Source of the DNA: Clostridium sp. UBA4548
GTDB lineage: Bacteria; Bacillota; Clostridia; Clostridiales; Clostridiaceae
Direction of reading: 5' to 3'
Length of the DNA stretch: 26,845 bases
Assembly: GCF_002387895.1 (NCBI RefSeq)
Contig: NZ_DGLI01000019.1
Coordinates: 258 to 27,102, forward strand
Of the stretch, positions 1-6,705 are shown piece by piece (the stretch's first letter is position 1; every line of letters begins with the position of its first letter). The notes under the pieces were generated by a model, which saw nothing but the letters and a program-made list of their open reading frames with translations, ran no database searches and was not told the origin of the DNA. The position numbers and the translations under genes are program-made.

Positions 1-25
1 TGTGGGAGGGTAGGTGGTCGCTAGG
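1..25 (+). rRNA. rrf: 5S ribosomal RNA, 3' end only
   Basis: The first 25 bases fit the 3' end of a 5S rRNA: the stretch TGTGGGAGGGTAGG followed by GTCGCTAGG matches, from memory, the clostridial 5S end (TGTGGAAGAGTAAGTCGTCGCTGGG) at most positions, with purine-for-purine changes. It lies directly upstream of a tRNA, as is usual at the end of an rRNA operon. The 5' part lies outside the window, so pairing of the terminal helix cannot be checked. Confidence 0.75.
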
Positions 26-32
26 TAAATAT

Positions 33-107
<75 letters not shown>

Positions 108-127
108 TTTACATACTGAAGCTAAGG

Positions 128-150
128 CAGTTCATTTGAACTGTTTTTTT
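128..150 (+). terminator. Rho-independent terminator of the rRNA/tRNA-Asn operon
   Basis: A stem CAGTTC/GAACTG with a four-base loop is followed immediately by seven T residues (144-150). It lies 20 bases after the tRNA CCA end and is the natural end of the rRNA-tRNA transcript. Confidence 0.85.
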
Positions 151-169
151 ATTGCGCAAAATTTTAACT

Positions 170-297
170 TTCTAAAAACTAATAGAGGACTTAGAGCTTA
201 AATCTAAGTCCAAATATGTTAAGTTTTAGAATGACATAGAAGCTATAAACAAGTAATTATATATGAATTAAAGAGCGTGTAAATACACGCTTTTGTT
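170..297 (+). other. Structured non-coding stretch ending in a terminator-like hairpin
   Basis: A nine-base perfect hairpin (187-195 with 203-211) sits inside an outer imperfect stem (170-180 with 222-231, one bulged A). About 45 bases later GCGTGT (275-280) pairs with ACACGC (285-290), followed by a short T-rich tract. No ORF is present. It could be a small RNA ending at about 297, or a backup terminator region for the rRNA operon. I see no convincing promoter, so this is a structural call only. Confidence 0.4.
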
Positions 298-601
298 TAT
301 ATAAAATATAAAGCAATTTACAATAAATCCAGTCTATAATGGTAGATATCCACAAATAATTGTAATAAGGTCCCAGGTTTATAAATATAATTTTTATATG
401 TGAATAGTTAATCTAAACCAAAGATTGATAATAAAGCTATGTATTTATATTTATATTTATATGTAAATTTCTCAACAAAAACTAATTGTTAATATATTTT
501 AAATATTATAAATATTGAAAATATTTAAAGGAAATTTGTGCAAAATATAGAATATATAGTTGTGTTAGATATTATGCAATGAAAAATGGGAGGTATACCA
601 T
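298..601 (+). other. A+T-rich upstream region of the EF-G paralogue
   Basis: No gene is visible. The stretch includes a short A+T tandem repeat of period 6 (about 442-462, TTATAT units). Several TATAAT-like hexamers occur, but none has a good -35 box at the right distance, so the promoter of the downstream gene is not assigned. The region ends with the GGGAGG ribosome binding site at about 588-593. Confidence 0.5.
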
Positions 602-2680
602 ATGAAAGAGTATAAAATTAACAATCTAAGAAATGTTGGGATAATAGGGCATAGTGGCTCAGGAAAGACGAGTCTTATGGAGTCAATGATGTATCAAACT
701 GGACAGACTGATAGATTAGGCAGAATTGAAGATGGAACAACAATTAGCGATTATGATGTGGAGGAAAAGAAAAGAAAAGTATCAATATCTACAGCTATAG
801 CTAATTGTGAGTGGAAGGATATTAAGATTAACTTAGTTGATATGCCTGGTTACTTTGATTTTGAGGGAGAAATGATTGAAGGGCTAAGAGCCGTTGATAT
901 GGCTATGATAACTGTTTGTGGTGTTTCAGGCATAGAGGTTGGAACTGAGAAAGCATGGGATTATGTAAATGAACATAAATTACCAAGAGCAGTCTTCGTT
1001 AATAAACTTGATAGAGAAAATAGTAGCTTTGAAAAAGTTTTAAGTACCTTAAAAGAAAAGTTTGGTACATCAGTAGTTCCAATTCAATATCCAATAGGTT
1101 CAGAAAGTAACTTTAAAGGTGTTATAAATATTATTTCAAACAGAGCTAGATTGTTTAATCCCAAAACGCGTCAAATGGAGGAAAGTGATGTTCCTGAAGA
1201 ACTAATAGATAAAGTTGAAGAATGCAAACAAATGCTTATGGAAGCGGTAGCTGAAACGGATGAAGTCTTACTAGATAAGTATTTCAGTGAGGGAGAATTA
1301 AGTAAAGAAGAAATTTATGAAGGCTTAATTAAAGGCGTCTCAACGGGAGATATAGCTCCTATAATCTGTGGTTCTGCCTTAACAGGAGTAGGAATTAATA
1401 CATTACTTGAAGATATAGTTGAGTGTTTTCCATCACCTAAGGAAACAAATCTTTATATGGCTAAAGACCTAAAAACAAATGCATATACTAACATTAAAAT
1501 AAATGAAAACCAACCATTTTCAGCTTTAGTATTTAAGACTATAGCCGATCCTTTTGTTGGAAAGCTCTCTATGTTTAGAGTTATTACAGGAGTAGCTAAA
1601 TCTGATACTTTAGTTTATAACTCGTCAAAGGAAAAGGAAGAAAAGCTTGGAACAATGTATTTCTTAAAAGGAAAACAGCAGCTTCCAATAAGTGAAATAA
1701 AAGCTGGAGATATTGGTGCGGTAGCAAAGCTTCAGCACACTAATACAGGAGATACTCTATGCACGCAGAGTAATCCAGTTATTTTTGATAGAATGACTTT
1801 CCCATCACCAGTGTATTCAAGAGCTGTGGTGCCAAAAGCTAAAGGTGATGAAGACAAGATATCTAATGGACTAACTAAACTACTTGAAGAAGATCCAACT
1901 TTTTCAGTATCCAGGGATGTAGAAAATGCTGAAACTATAATTTCAGGTTTAGGATCATCTCACTTAGATGTTATTGTTAGTAAATTAAAAAATAAGTTTG
2001 GAGCAGATGTAACTCTTCAAGTTCCTAAGACACCATATAGAGAAACAATTAAGAAGTTCTCAGATGTTCAAGGAAAACATAAAAAGCAATCTGGAGGACA
2101 TGGACAATATGGAGATGTTAAAATTAAGTTTGAGCCAAGGCAAGATGGAGCCGAAGAATTACAGTTTGTTGATGCAGTAGTAGGAGGGGTTGTACCAAGA
2201 CAATATATACCAGCGGTTGAAAAAGGTCTAAAAGAATGCGTTCAACATGGAGTGCTAGCAGGATATCCAGTGATAAGGCTTAGAGCTACACTTCATGATG
2301 GATCGTTTCACCCTGTAGACTCTTCCGAAATGGCCTTCAAAATAGCAGCTTCACTGTCATATAAAAAAGGATTGCAAGAAGCTCAACCAGTACTTTTAGA
2401 ACCAGTTATGTACATTGAAGTGGAGGTTCCTGATGATTACATGGGAGATGTTATTGCAGATATAAATAAAAAAAGAGGTAGAATTTTAGGTATGGAACCT
2501 GCGGTAAAAGGCCAAAAAATAATGGGTGAAGTACCGCAATCAGAACTATATGACTACGCTACAGATTTAAGAAGCTTAACTGGAGCTAGGGGGACTTTTA
2601 GAACTAGATTTGAGAGATACGATGAAGTTCCAAGTGATATAGTAAATAAGATAATAGCTGAAATTAAAAAAGAAGCTTAA
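602..2680 (+). CDS. Elongation factor G-like GTPase (EF-G paralogue)
   Basis: A 692-residue translational GTPase with the full EF-G layout: G domain, domain II, and C-terminal domains III-V. The P-loop is GHSGSGKTS (residues 16-24), the G3 motif DMPGYFDF (80-87) and the G4 motif NKLD (134-137). Two departures from canonical EF-G stand out: the G3 histidine (DTPGH) is tyrosine here, and the switch I RGIT threonine region reads RKVSIS. These mark it as a member of the second EF-G-like family rather than the essential translocase, which in clostridia usually sits with rpsL and rpsG. Family members bind GTP and the ribosome, but their precise role is not settled. GGGAGG at 588-593 supports the ATG start. 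It is a single-gene unit closed by the terminator at 2686. Confidence 0.9.
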   Translation: MKEYKINNLRNVGIIGHSGSGKTSLMESMMYQTGQTDRLGRIEDGTTISDYDVEEKKRKVSISTAIANCEWKDIKINLVDMPGYFDFEGEMIEGLRAVDMAMITVCGVSGIEVGTEKAWDYVNEHKLPRAVFVNKLDRENSSFEKVLSTLKEKFGTSVVPIQYPIGSESNFKGVINIISNRARLFNPKTRQMEESDVPEELIDKVEECKQMLMEAVAETDEVLLDKYFSEGELSKEEIYEGLIKGVSTGDIAPIICGSALTGVGINTLLEDIVECFPSPKETNLYMAKDLKTNAYTNIKINENQPFSALVFKTIADPFVGKLSMFRVITGVAKSDTLVYNSSKEKEEKLGTMYFLKGKQQLPISEIKAGDIGAVAKLQHTNTGDTLCTQSNPVIFDRMTFPSPVYSRAVVPKAKGDEDKISNGLTKLLEEDPTFSVSRDVENAETIISGLGSSHLDVIVSKLKNKFGADVTLQVPKTPYRETIKKFSDVQGKHKKQSGGHGQYGDVKIKFEPRQDGAEELQFVDAVVGGVVPRQYIPAVEKGLKECVQHGVLAGYPVIRLRATLHDGSFHPVDSSEMAFKIAASLSYKKGLQEAQPVLLEPVMYIEVEVPDDYMGDVIADINKKRGRILGMEPAVKGQKIMGEVPQSELYDYATDLRSLTGARGTFRTRFERYDEVPSDIVNKIIAEIKKEA

Positions 2681-2685
2681 TTAGT

Positions 2686-2719
2686 AAAAGTGTTAAGATT
2701 TGATCTTGGCACTTTTTTT
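2686..2719 (+). terminator. Rho-independent terminator after the EF-G paralogue
   Basis: A twelve-pair stem (2688-2699 with 2703-2714, two G-T pairs) has a three-base loop and runs into T residues (2713-2719). It starts six bases after the stop codon. Confidence 0.85.
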
Positions 2720-2777
2720 ATGCATAAAATTCCTAAATATAGAAAAAATAATACTAAACCTATAAAGGGGGCCAAAT

Positions 2778-3014
2778 ATGTCGGATTATAGGATGGATAT
2801 ATCAGGAGAAATAAAGTTAAGTGATTATAGCAGCATTCATGACTATATGGGTATAGTAGGCCCAGAAGATAACTTTACTATAGTATTGAACGCAGTTAAT
2901 GATGAAGATGCAAAGGTTTTATGCAGCATTTTAGAAAGTGATAAATTTACAATTGTATCAAGAGGAGGAAATTTAGATGGCAGATACTTCATACAAGCAT
3001 ACAGGAGGAAGTAG
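2778..3014 (+). CDS. Small conserved-looking protein of unknown function, 78 aa
   Basis: I do not recognise this family. The 78-residue product is acidic in its first half (DNFTIVLNAVNDEDAKVLC) and ends in a basic tail (YRRK). It has no signal peptide or membrane segment; the alternating hydrophobic pattern suggests a small alpha/beta fold. AAGGGGG about 8 bases before the ATG is a strong ribosome binding site. The last 38 bases overlap the next gene, which starts in another frame from an internal AGAGGAGG site, so the two are probably translationally coupled and may act together. The pair is bounded by terminators at 2686 and 3206 and forms its own unit. Confidence 0.7.
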   Translation: MSDYRMDISGEIKLSDYSSIHDYMGIVGPEDNFTIVLNAVNDEDAKVLCSILESDKFTIVSRGGNLDGRYFIQAYRRK

Positions 3015-3204
3015 ATTTGATTCAAATGATGAAAGACTTATTCAACAAGCTTACGGATCAGATTTATACCACTTTAAGAGAACAAATAATAAGTTACACC
3101 TATACACAGATTTTGCACCTGAATTTAGACCGTTTTTAGCAGCATTAGAAATGGATGCTGTGGAGAAGGTAGAAAACCCTATAGAAGATAAATTAACTGA
3201 ATAG
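2977..3204 (+). CDS. Small hypothetical protein, 75 aa, overlapping its upstream partner
   Basis: Unknown family. The 75-residue soluble protein has an N-terminal polar part (TSYKHTGGSRFDSNDERLIQ), an aromatic central part (YGSDLYHFKRTNNKLHLYTD) and an acidic C terminus. It starts inside the previous gene in a different frame. A very good AGAGGAGG site at about 2961-2968, embedded in the upstream coding sequence, precedes ATG 2977. The strong ribosome binding site and the terminator two bases after its stop argue that it is real despite the overlap. No catalytic motif is visible. Confidence 0.65.
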   Translation: MADTSYKHTGGSRFDSNDERLIQQAYGSDLYHFKRTNNKLHLYTDFAPEFRPFLAALEMDAVEKVENPIEDKLTE

Positions 3205-3205
3205 C

Positions 3206-3237
3206 TAAAAAGAGCCAAATTTCAATGGCTCTTTTTA
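3206..3237 (+). terminator. Rho-independent terminator after the small gene pair
   Basis: AGAGCCA (3211-3217) pairs with TGGCTCT (3226-3232), extended by A-T pairs, and runs into a T tract. It starts just after the stop codon at 3204. Confidence 0.85.
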
Positions 3238-3300
3238 TTTGTCATAAATTCCAAGTAGGTAAATAGTTTAAGGATTTTAAGATTTTTTTAAAAAGTTAAT

Positions 3301-3329
3301 TTGCATATTAATAGCATCTATATTATAAT
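3301..3329 (+). promoter_or_regulatory. Sigma-A type promoter of the histidine phosphatase gene
   Basis: The -35 box TTGCAT (3301-3306) and a perfect -10 TATAAT (3324-3329) are separated by 17 bases. Transcription would start near 3336, giving an untranslated leader of about 175 bases. Confidence 0.75.
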
Positions 3330-3335
3330 TGTCCT

Positions 3336-3512
3336 TGAATTTTAAATGGGAATTTACTTATTGTTTAAGGATATTCTATGGGGAGAAATCCCGTATACTA
3401 AGAGGTTTAAAGTGGGAGTCTATGTTAGAAAATTAAATTTTGCGGGAAGCTAATTTATTTCTAAAGTCTCTGAGCAAAGTGAATTTGTTCATAATTTAAA
3501 GGAGTGATAAGT
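3336..3512 (+). other. Long 5' leader with a bulged hairpin
   Basis: The leader has one clear hairpin: TTAGA plus AAATTA (3425-3435) pairs with TAATTT and TCTAA (3451-3464) around a three-base bulge. A smaller GGGA-GAAA-TCCC hairpin lies at about 3380-3391. I compared it from memory with known riboswitch cores (SAM, glycine, c-di-GMP, cobalamin, THF, T-box) and recognised none. Confidence 0.4.
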
Positions 3513-4148
3513 TTGACAAGATTGTTTATTACAAGACATGGAGAAACCCTTTGGAACACAGAAGGAAGAATGCAAGGGTGGAATGATTCACCTCTAACTG
3601 AACTAGGGGTTAAACAGGCAGAGTGGTTAAGAGATAGGATTAAAGATACAAAGATTGATGCTATATACGCAAGTCCTTCAAATAGAGCCTTTAGAACTGC
3701 TGAAATTGTAAAAGGAAATAGGAATATTAATATTATAAAGCATGATGGATTAAGAGAAATTGGGCTTGGTGAATGGGAAGGACTAAACCAAGAAGAAATT
3801 AAAGCTTTAAGTGCTGAACAGCATTATAACTTTTGGAATGCACCTCATTTATATGCACCAACATCTAAGGGAGAAACTTTTGAAGATTTAACAGAAAGAG
3901 TTTCACCTGTAATTAAAGAAATTGTAAGTAAGCATCCAGATGAAAATGTACTAGTAGTTACTCATACCATGACTTTGAAGGCCATGATGAATTCCTTACA
4001 TAACAAGCCAGTATCAACTATATGGGAGCCGCCATTTATTAAACAAACAAGCCTCACGATAGTTGACTTTGAAGATGAGAAATTTAATGTGTTAATGCAT
4101 GGAGATGCTTCACATCATGAGTATTCCTTTAAAGAATATAATGAATAA
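3513..4148 (+). CDS. Histidine phosphatase family protein (phosphoglycerate mutase-like)
   Basis: A 211-residue cytosolic member of the histidine phosphatase superfamily. The N-terminal TRHGET motif (residues 7-12) carries the phosphate-accepting His9, followed by the typical QGWNDSPLTELG segment. The second active-site histidine is His151 in VVTHTM. The family contains phosphatases and cofactor-dependent mutases of the GpmB/CobC type. Nothing here fixes the substrate, and no cobalamin genes are near, so alpha-ribazole phosphatase is not favoured. The start is TTG at 3513, 8 bases after GGAG (3501-3504); a GTG at 3504 lies in the ribosome binding site itself and is unlikely. It has its own promoter and a long leader. 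Confidence 0.88.
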   Translation: MTRLFITRHGETLWNTEGRMQGWNDSPLTELGVKQAEWLRDRIKDTKIDAIYASPSNRAFRTAEIVKGNRNINIIKHDGLREIGLGEWEGLNQEEIKALSAEQHYNFWNAPHLYAPTSKGETFEDLTERVSPVIKEIVSKHPDENVLVVTHTMTLKAMMNSLHNKPVSTIWEPPFIKQTSLTIVDFEDEKFNVLMHGDASHHEYSFKEYNE

Positions 4149-4275
4149 CTTATAGTAATTATTATAGTTACTATAGATTATTGACAAGGCAACTTAGATA
4201 TTAAGTTACAGATGACAAAAATAACAACTAGTGCTCAAAACTGCTTGTTAATTTATAGGTTATTTTATATATCAA

Positions 4276-4284
4276 TGGTATAAT
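4276..4284 (+). promoter_or_regulatory. Extended -10 promoter of the TraX-family gene
   Basis: TGG followed by TATAAT (4279-4284) makes a consensus extended -10 element. The -35 region is poor, which such promoters tolerate. Transcription would start at about 4291, inside the left arm of the next hairpin. Confidence 0.55.
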
Positions 4285-4287
4285 TTA

Positions 4288-4335
4288 GAATACACAGTTG
4301 TATATTAGGTACAAGGGTGTATTCTTTTATTATTT
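4288..4335 (+). promoter_or_regulatory. Hairpin at the 5' end of the TraX-family mRNA
   Basis: GAATACAC (4288-4295) pairs with GTGTATTC (4317-4324), with an inner TTGTA/TACAA stem (4298-4302 with 4310-4314) and a T-rich tail (TTTTATTATTT). It lies between the predicted start point and the ribosome binding site. It could be an attenuator, a 5'-stabilising hairpin, or an operator palindrome. Confidence 0.5.
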
Positions 4336-4347
4336 AGGGGGGAGTTT

Positions 4348-5034
4348 ATGAACAGTTTTATACTGAAGGTTTTAGCTTGTATTTTTATGCTAATTGATCA
4401 TGTTGGGGCAATATATTTCCCGAAGTTATGGGGATTAAGAGTTATAGGAAGGCTAGCCTTTCCAATCTTCTCATTTTTATTAGTTGAAGGTTATGTAAAA
4501 ACTTCAAATTTAACAAAGTATGGTACTAGACTATTTTTGTTTGCATTAGTATCTCAGTATCCATTTATGTGGGCATTTAAAATTAGATCCTTTAACATTT
4601 TCTTTACTTTATTTGCAGGTTTAATGGCTTTATATGTATTGGATTATAAGTTTTATGAGGATGAAAGTAAAAATAGAGCTATAAAAATTTTAACTATCAT
4701 AGCAATTTGTATTTTTGTTAAGCAAGTTCATACGGATTATGATTTTTATGGAGTACTTATGATAATCATCTTTAGAGTATTTAAGGACAAAGGACTTACA
4801 AAACTTTTTGGTGCATTAGTATTACTTAATTTTATTTATATTATGCCAATGTTGAAATACTTAGCTTACCCAAATGGCTTTAGAATTTTCATGCAAAGCT
4901 CAAGTTTGATGGCGTTAGTTTTTATTGCCTTTTATAATGGGAAGAGAGGGAAAAATCTAAAATATGCATTCTATGCCTTTTATCCTGTACACTTGACTAT
5001 ATTATATTTAATTAAGGAGTTTGTTGTTAAATAA
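4348..5034 (+). CDS. TraX family membrane protein
   Basis: A 228-residue, highly hydrophobic protein with about six to eight membrane segments. Its start (MNSFILKVLACIFMLIDHVG), the GRLAFPIFSFLLVEGY segment and the final FYPVHLTILYLIK are hallmarks of the TraX family. TraX of the F plasmid acetylates pilin, and the fold resembles membrane acyltransferases; the IDH and YPVH histidines are the conserved ones. In clostridia these genes are chromosomal and not tied to conjugation, and no transfer gene is nearby. A plausible role is acyl transfer to a surface protein or glycan, but the substrate is unknown. The start ATG follows AGGGGGGAG by about 5 bases. A strong hairpin terminator follows. Confidence 0.85.
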   Translation: MNSFILKVLACIFMLIDHVGAIYFPKLWGLRVIGRLAFPIFSFLLVEGYVKTSNLTKYGTRLFLFALVSQYPFMWAFKIRSFNIFFTLFAGLMALYVLDYKFYEDESKNRAIKILTIIAICIFVKQVHTDYDFYGVLMIIIFRVFKDKGLTKLFGALVLLNFIYIMPMLKYLAYPNGFRIFMQSSSLMALVFIAFYNGKRGKNLKYAFYAFYPVHLTILYLIKEFVVK

Positions 5035-5080
5035 AGATTTATTGTTTAATATACATTTATTATATAGATAACCTATAAAG

Positions 5081-5125
5081 TTTTCTAAGATAATTCATAA
5101 TATTTATCTTAGAAAATTTATTTTA
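5081..5125 (+). terminator. Rho-independent terminator after the TraX-family gene
   Basis: A perfect twelve-pair stem, TTTTCTAAGATA (5081-5092) with TATCTTAGAAAA (5105-5116), is followed by TTTATTTTATT. Confidence 0.8.
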
Positions 5126-5197
5126 TTGAAATTATCATTAGAGAGTGTTATTGTATAATTATGAAAATTTTTACTATATCAGGGTGAGGTGTTATGT

Positions 5198-6445
5198 ATG
5201 AATAAAGAATTTTTTATTAAAAATAGAGAGAGACTTGGAGAAACATTAGAGAATAACTCAATGTTAGTTCTTTTTGCAGGCGAAGCTCCTTATAAATCAG
5301 CTGATGAAACCTATAATTTTACACCAAATAGAAATTTTTATTACATGACTGGTATAAATAGACCTAAAATGATATTAATGATGATAAAGAGAAATAATAA
5401 AGTTACTGAAACCTTGTATATCGAAAAAAATGATCCAGTTATGGCTAAGTGGGTTGGCGAAAAAATGAGTGAAGATACAGCAAGAGAGATTTCAGGTGTG
5501 GAAAGTATTTCTTTTATAGAAGAATTTGAAGATTATGCAGGTCTTATGTTTAGTAGAACAGAAATAGACAAGTTATACTTAGACTTAGAAAGACAGGAAT
5601 TTGATATACCAATGACTAAGTCTCAAAGATTTGCAAAAGCTGTTATTGAAAGATATCCATATTTAACAATAAAAAATGTATATCATGAAATTTGCAAATT
5701 AAGATTAGTAAAAACTGAAGAAGAAATAGAGCTTATTAAAAAAGCTATAGATATTACGTATGAGGGCATAAAGGCAATGTGGAAAAATGCCAAACCTGGT
5801 ATGATGGAATATGAAATAGAAGCAAATTTTGACTATGCCTTAAAGAAAAATGGAGTAATAGATTTTGCATTCCATACAATTGCAGCAGCAGGAAAAAATG
5901 CTACAGTATTACATTATGGAGATAATAATTGTGAGACTACAGATGGAGATTTGATGCTTTTAGATTTAGGCGCACAATATAAATATTATAATGCAGACAT
6001 TAGTCGTACTTTCCCTGTTAACGGAAAGTTTACTGAAAGACAAAAGGCTGTATACAATGTAGTACTTAAAGCTAATGAAGAAGTTACTAAAAATGTTAAA
6101 CCAGGAGTTCCATTCTCAAGATTAAATGAAATAGCTAGAGAAGTTTTAACTGAAGGATGTAAGGAATTAGGTTTAATAAAAGAAGATAAGGAGCTTTCAA
6201 AATATTATTATCATGGAGTTAGCCACTATTTAGGCTTAGATACTCATGATGTAGGAAGCCGCGATGTTGTTTTAGAGGAAGGCATGGTTTTAACTAATGA
6301 GCCAGGGCTTTATATTGAAGAAGAGAGCATAGGCATAAGAATTGAAGATGATATATTAGTAACAAAAGATGGATACGAAAATCTTTCAGCACATATCATA
6401 AAGTCAGTAAATGATATTGAAAAATTTATGGAAGAAAATAAATAG
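5198..6445 (+). CDS. pepP: Xaa-Pro aminopeptidase (M24B metallopeptidase)
   Basis: A 415-residue cytosolic aminopeptidase that removes an N-terminal residue preceding proline. The N-terminal aminopeptidase P domain (about 1-140) contains FTPNRNFYYMTGINRP. The C-terminal pita-bread domain carries all five metal ligands in order: Asp256 and Asp267 (DLGAQYKYYNADISRTFPVN), His343 (SHYLGLDTHDVG), Glu368 (TNEPGLYI) and Glu383 (IRIEDDI), matching the Asp/Asp/His/Glu/Glu set of E. coli PepP. The two Asp are 11 residues apart, as in E. coli. The start is ATG 5198, about 7 bases after GGGTGAGG; an in-frame GTG at 5189 overlaps that site and is less likely. TATAAT at 5154-5159 is a possible -10 box. It is a single-gene unit. 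Confidence 0.93.
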   Translation: MNKEFFIKNRERLGETLENNSMLVLFAGEAPYKSADETYNFTPNRNFYYMTGINRPKMILMMIKRNNKVTETLYIEKNDPVMAKWVGEKMSEDTAREISGVESISFIEEFEDYAGLMFSRTEIDKLYLDLERQEFDIPMTKSQRFAKAVIERYPYLTIKNVYHEICKLRLVKTEEEIELIKKAIDITYEGIKAMWKNAKPGMMEYEIEANFDYALKKNGVIDFAFHTIAAAGKNATVLHYGDNNCETTDGDLMLLDLGAQYKYYNADISRTFPVNGKFTERQKAVYNVVLKANEEVTKNVKPGVPFSRLNEIAREVLTEGCKELGLIKEDKELSKYYYHGVSHYLGLDTHDVGSRDVVLEEGMVLTNEPGLYIEEESIGIRIEDDILVTKDGYENLSAHIIKSVNDIEKFMEENK

Positions 6446-6454
6446 ATAATGGAA

Positions 6455-6503
6455 CTAAAGCTATCATGAAGGCTTCATGGTAGCTTTAGCTTTTAAGTTT
6501 TTA
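6455..6503 (+). terminator. pepP: Rho-independent terminator after pepP
   Basis: A sixteen-pair stem (6455-6470 with 6474-6489, one wobble pair) with a three-base loop is followed by CTTTTAAGTTTTT. It begins nine bases after the stop codon. Confidence 0.88.
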
Positions 6504-6510
6504 TTAACTA

Positions 6511-6539
6511 TTTACACTTTCTATATATTACTTTAAGAT
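6511..6539 (+). promoter_or_regulatory. Possible promoter of the ABC exporter gene
   Basis: TTTACA (6511-6516) is spaced 17 bases from TAAGAT (6534-6539), a moderate match to a sigma-A promoter. The leader of about 165 bases contains a bulged stem (6631-6640 with 6672-6679) just before the ribosome binding site AAGGGGGAG. Confidence 0.35.
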
Positions 6540-6705
6540 ATTAATATAAATAAGTTTAAAGGTTCACTATAAAAAGAATACAGAGTAAAAGTTTAGTATT
6601 ATGAATATGTAAAGAAGATAATCTAAAATAATAAGGGGTTAAGTTAAAGCCCTGTGAAAGTATTATTTATGAACCTTATAAGTAGCTAAAAAAAGGGGGA
6701 GAATT

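Noticed and set aside
442..462. Short TTATAT tandem repeat
   Set aside because: About three units only, in very A+T-rich DNA; not a CRISPR array or a recognised repeat family.
4212..4283. Twenty-three-codon ORF upstream of the TraX-family gene
   Set aside because: No ribosome binding site, and it overlaps the likely -10 box.
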